In this document: positions 59,413-64,000 of the stretch, piece by piece
How the letters are laid out: the number at the start of each line of letters is the position of its first letter
How positions within the stretch are numbered: the stretch's first letter is position 1
NCBI GenBank assembly: GCA_921293015.1
Contig: OV121081.1
Span: forward strand, 76,401,022-76,465,021
Reading direction: 5' to 3'
Source: Phorcus lineatus
Taxonomy: Eukaryota > Mollusca > Gastropoda > Trochida > Trochidae
Length of the DNA stretch: 64,000 nt
Translations under genes and position numbers: made by a program
Notes under the pieces: model-generated
Database searches by the model: none
The model's input: only the letters and a program-made list of their open reading frames with translations
What the model was told of the DNA's origin: nothing

Positions 59413-61501
59413 CTGAAACCAATATGTTCACTTACGGGCTATTAGGTTATGTGTGAGTCGGTGTGTTGCAAACTTGTTCAGGGAATCACACGAATTTTAG
59501 AATGTTCCAACTGAGGGAAACCGATGGCTGCATTTTTATCGACTTTGGCCTGTCACATTAAATGAACTTGTTAGGAATAAATAGTTGCATGTATGGAATT
59601 TCGAAGGTTTTATTCTTAAACAATATTTTCATATCTTTGAGATTTAGATACAATTTCATATTTGTATTATATTCAGTAAATGGTTTATGATACAAATTCC
59701 ATTATATCTGAATGGAACAGTCTACTTCACCTCCTTCAAGGACAAGGAAATGCTTTCACCCTGCAATCGGTTTACTTTTCATTTTCACAAGCACTGAGTA
59801 ATTAGGTAGATGTCCTCAATTACGAGTTACTGTGCCCTGTCCACGCTAACCTTTTGACTTAAGTAAGCTTTAGAAAAGTAGGAACGGGTAGTAACCAAGT
59901 ATCGGCAAACCACAACAAAGCTCTTCTGTGTCTACTTGACCAGTAGGAAAAACTCTGCACCAGAAACAACACGATTCCGAGTGCATTGTTTGCAATTTGT
60001 TCTCACCCGTCAGACAACACCTCAGGCGTGATATCACGACGGCTTAGGGAATTATGTGAGTGGCCAGGGCAAGAAAATCCGCGATTATAACACCAAATAG
60101 GATAGGTAATACACAGCATATTGCATTTGCGTTAATCTGCTAGTTATAGCGCTTTTCGTTGCCGTTCATTAATTTATTATGAAAAACATGTGGATACGAT
60201 CAACAGCTGCCTCATTCACTGTGCTCAACGAAAGGTCAGTTTAAACTGTTCATTTATAGCACTGGCGTTGTTCAACATACACCTTTTCTGGCAATCCAAC
60301 ATAATTGTCTTTTTACCTTGAAATGCACTGACACTCAAATGTCTAAACATGTTGATTTACATAATGACGTATCTTGGGGATTCTCAACCGCATTAGCAAG
60401 AATTGTCTATATTTTGGACCAGAATCTTTTAAGAAAAAATGATTTTGAAAATAATTATCGTTATTTGAAGAAAGTATTCCTGACTACCGTTTTTCTCGAA
60501 TAGTGTGTATCACAGAAAAGAGACACAGACTGTAAAGTGTTGAGGGTGAAGGAACAGGTGATATGAATACTTATTAGCACCTGTTAATACTCTTTAAGGG
60601 ATTTATTTTTCAGATGCGAGATATAGGCTGAACATGAGACCTTATCTCAATGTTGCCTCGCAATAAATACATTACTCGTACATGTACAAAGTTGATTGTG
60701 TATGGTAAATCATAAAAAGTTGCTTTAAAACGGCACAATATCATTCATTTGCTAGTCTTTTCGTTGTATTCAGTCAATAAATGTTGATATCTTATTTACC
60801 AAGGGCATCGATAGCTTTGTGTGGTCAATTAATCACGGTCTAGAACAACGCAAAGCCATGTACATTTTTCCGCCTAAAATTGCTTTCTTTTGCTTTGTCC
60901 TTGTCTGAGTTTTCGTAATTTGGTTAAATCTTGGAAATGATTGAGGATGATAACATAGAAGGCTTATTGTAAAAAACGCTTATTCCATTACCAGGTACAC
61001 ATCTTAATCCAGTAAGAAAAAGAAACAATTGTATAATAACAAAAGAGTAAAATCTCTAGTTTTGTGAATTAATAAGTAACTTAAGTTTATTATCCTTGTA
61101 AACAAGAATGTTGTATTTATAAACAGTTATTGTTTAGACCATTCGATACATAAGTTATCATGTACCAAGTATATGAAAAGAAAAATTACGTGTATGTCAC
61201 TCTCAGTTGAGCCCAGTAGCATTATCACAAAATGTTGAACTAAACACAACATTTCACATGCAGTTAAATATCGCAAGCAGAGGTGCAAACAACCCAGGCC
61301 AAAGAATATCTATGTAATTATTTGTAAATCGTTTGATCAGAGTTTCACATTCCTCCCGTTGCAGCACCAAGCGCATATGAGTGACTATGATACATATACT
61401 TTTAATGAAAGACAAAATGAGTATCTGATTACGCTTGAACATACCTTTGTGCACGACGCAGACTGATTATATACACAACGGCAGTGATAAATATGAGAAA
61501 C

Positions 61502-62813
61502 CTTGAGGAGGTTGTACTTCTTTCCATGTGGCCTCTCTTTGAAATCTAATCGCTCTGTTACATAAACGTGTTCACATCCCAACAGGGACCAACTTTGGAT
61601 GGCTTGATGCAGACTCTGAAGAAGAGCACATTCCAATTCCATGAGATCACTGATTTCTTTCATTGCTATCTGAGTCTGGAGTTGGTATAACTCTTCCAAA
61701 TTAATCGGTTTGATCTCGGCATCTGTCAGTTTTGGTTTAACAGATAAGCAGGTTTAAAATTGTTTACTTCAGTTAGATTTAATGCATTCTTACACGTTGC
61801 GACTAGGAAAACAAACAAAACAGAATAAGACCTTCGGTGTATATTTGAATGTCGATTGATAACCTTTCCTTTTCGTGCACTTTAAATATTTGCTCCTGAT
61901 TTTTTATGTTATTCGATTTTATGTGTATATTTCTAATATATTTGTAATACAAAGCATATGTAAAGGTTATTAGTTTTCCAAACCAGTTTGGTAGTTTTAT
62001 TAACTTGTTTCTTTAATTCTGTATAGCTAAAAAAAATGCTTCAGAGATATAATTAACTCATAGTGTAAAGCCAAAATATTCAGAAATTATAAACAAAATA
62101 GCAGATTGGAGATTTTTGAAAATTTACATTGCATGACTCTCGAAAATATGAATTTGAATCTCCAGCTTTAATGCAGAAGTTAGCTCATTTAGGTTATTCA
62201 GTGATGTAAAATAAATACATGTATGTAATGAGAATCTATGACATAACCTGGCTGTGCTTTCGGTTATAGACATAGAGTATGGGGATGTCAGTAAATGTTT
62301 CTTCATAGTTTACTCGTTAACCAAAAGCTCAATTCCTTTACCACAATTTTCCTTTTAATAAATCAATGACAAGGAGAATATGTTAGCATCAAGCTAGATA
62401 TGAACATATATGTTTAATGTACAATTTTTATAATTGCAATTGATAGAAATATATTTGAACATATTTGTAGACAAAAACACTGAAAAGAATCTGATTGCGA
62501 CAAAACTACATAATAAGAATATTAACCATCGACTCAAGCATATCTACTTCCGGGCAGAGTGTTCATACCTCCGGTCACTATGCCGTTAATGGTCATCAAG
62601 GAAAGGTCTGACAGTGTCCCTCTGTGCTCTTCCTGTAAAAGCAATTGACATTAGGTATTAGTAGGAAACTGTGATATGCATTAATGATACCATCTGTCAC
62701 ACGTTTACCGAGATAAGTTTGTGATTTCAAATTCGTGCACCTGTAGGTTCAACCTTGTCTGTTCAAACAATATGGGGTGTATCACAATGACCGTCGGCAA
62801 ACTGCCATCTCCA
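61502..62813 (-). CDS. Unidentified spliced gene, three exons (partial)
   Basis: Exon a 62813-62741 (73 nt), exon b 62632-62569 (64 nt), exon c 61722-61502 (221 nt), all minus strand. Every boundary has AG before and GT after, and phases match: exon a ends after a whole codon (CTACAG|GT), exon b ends one base into a codon (CGGAG|GT), and exon c supplies AT to complete GAT. The joined product reads GDGSLPTVIVIHPILFEQ, then EEHRGTLSDLSLMTINGIV, then EIKPINLEELYQLQTQIAMK, then ECALLQSLHQAIQSWSLLG and HGKKYNLLK. It is amphipathic, with leucine-rich helical stretches in exon c, and no signal peptide is seen. I cannot name the family. The 5' part lies beyond 62.8 kb, perhaps outside the window. The introns are 108 and 846 bp. 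Confidence 0.55.
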
Positions 62814-62819
62814 CTGTAG

Positions 62820-64000
62820 GCAAGTCATGCAAAATTGACTTTAGTCAAAGTGCATTGTAGGCAGAAGCAAACCTACAAATGTAACCGCAATACATGTAGA
62901 AATCGAAACCCGAAATTTCCCTGAAGATCGATTGCGAGGATAATCTACCATGGACTTTTTGTATTCAATAGAACGATCTTCTCTTTACCCTATAACTCAT
63001 CTTAGTTTAGAATATGACATACTTTACATGCATTGTTTGATCGACACACTATAATTGCTATGAAATTGGAACTGTTGCTAATCAAATCATTTGTATTAAT
63101 ATTGTATTTGATGCATGTATTTTTGCTTTAGCAACGCTAAAAGGTTTCATATTACCAGAAGTCATTATAGGGAAATTATTATTTTTCTACTTTATATTCA
63201 ATCCATTTTTATTTATGCCTCATCCACATACAACTTTGAACGTTTAGAGAAAAAGACCTAAGTAATTTTTATAAAGAATATATTTTCTTTATAACCGGTC
63301 TTTTTCAACATGCTATAACGGAAAATAACAAAATCTTATCTTTGCATACAGTAGGTAATCAGGAAGTTACTTCTTTTATTATGCAATGTGCCTTTTTAAA
63401 TGAGTCACCGTGAAATAATTGAACATATTTCATTACAAATAGACTTCGCGTTATTGAGGAAAGTAATCCCAATCAAACGAGATCAAAGGCTTTATCGTGA
63501 CAAAGATGCAGCTAAATTGCTATTTCCACAATGACAAAATATAACTATAAGAAGGTCAAAATCAGATGATAGTATTGCTTCCGTATTGAAGAGTATATTT
63601 TCTAAATGTTTTTGTAACATGTGATGTTGCGAAATAACGACCTGATGGACCAGGCAGAGAACCGTCTATTTCGTATCCACGATGTTGATGATGGTTTTCC
63701 GTTCGTAGATGCATCAGTCATAGGAAACATAAAGGATTTTCTCCGCCTAATGAAAATATGTTTGACCCGGGCTCACCCGGATCCTTTTTCCAGACATAAA
63801 GATGTATTTAAAAGCGTATCAATTAATGGTTATTGTAAATACCGTTAATATTTGTATGATTAAAATGGGAAACCAATTTGTATGTGTGGATTATATATAC
63901 TAATCCAAGGAACAGTGGTAATATTGGGTGAGAATATAAATATAACATAAAACGAATAATTTCCTTTGAACGACAATTGATTTAAAGGTCAATAGGTCAA
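62820..64000. other. Unassigned window end
   Basis: No exon could be joined to the minus-strand gene here. A plus-strand frame at 63621-63848 (75 codons, with LMDQAENRLFRIHDVDDGF) is less AT-rich than its surroundings and could be an exon, but it lacks recognised motifs and clear splice support. Confidence 0.3.

Overview
This window is nuclear DNA of an invertebrate animal, most likely a mollusc and probably a gastropod. It is AT-rich, with almost no long open frames, spliced-looking short exons, Tc1-like transposons, several LINE clades, a SINE whose end resembles gastropod SINEs, and a tandem-core element of the type described as 'pearl' in bivalves. No operon, prokaryotic gene, rRNA or tRNA was found. 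The organism call is an inference from repeat content.

Layout. About 0.2-48.6 kb is a diverged tandem array of a large non-coding-looking unit. The same landmark blocks recur in the same order in four segments (about 0.2-14.4, 15.6-30.6, 30.7-44.3 and 44.7-48.6 kb). Differences between copies are largely nested insertions, and a sister copy often gives the empty site: a degraded Tc1 element (23.6-25.3 kb), an intact Tc1 element (28.2-29.8 kb), a MITE (19.6 kb), a 3.3 kb insert with a broken THAP exon (20.0-23.3 kb), LINE fragments (10.9, 12.7-14.3, 26.3-26.8 and 32.6 kb), a SINE (40.0 and 47.6 kb) and hairpin elements. The most conserved block (around 4.9, 16.0, 34.8 and 36.6 kb) keeps an exact TGAGTCA site in all four copies.

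About 50.4-53.9 kb is a compound element. An outer unit with long, nearly identical inverted ends carries one minus-strand reading frame of about 460 codons, unrecognised and broken by a single in-frame stop. Its left arm is split by a pearl-like element with 11 tandem 145-bp cores. The intact right arm shows the pre-insertion sequence.

About 54-64 kb is single-copy by eye, with microsatellites and a 22-bp tandem repeat. On the minus strand at 61.5-62.8 kb, three exons join with matching splice sites and phases, giving the best candidate for a host gene; it runs off the window and was not identified.

The only complete intact gene seen is the Tc1-family transposase at 28529-29557. All comparisons were made by eye, so identities and boundaries are approximate.
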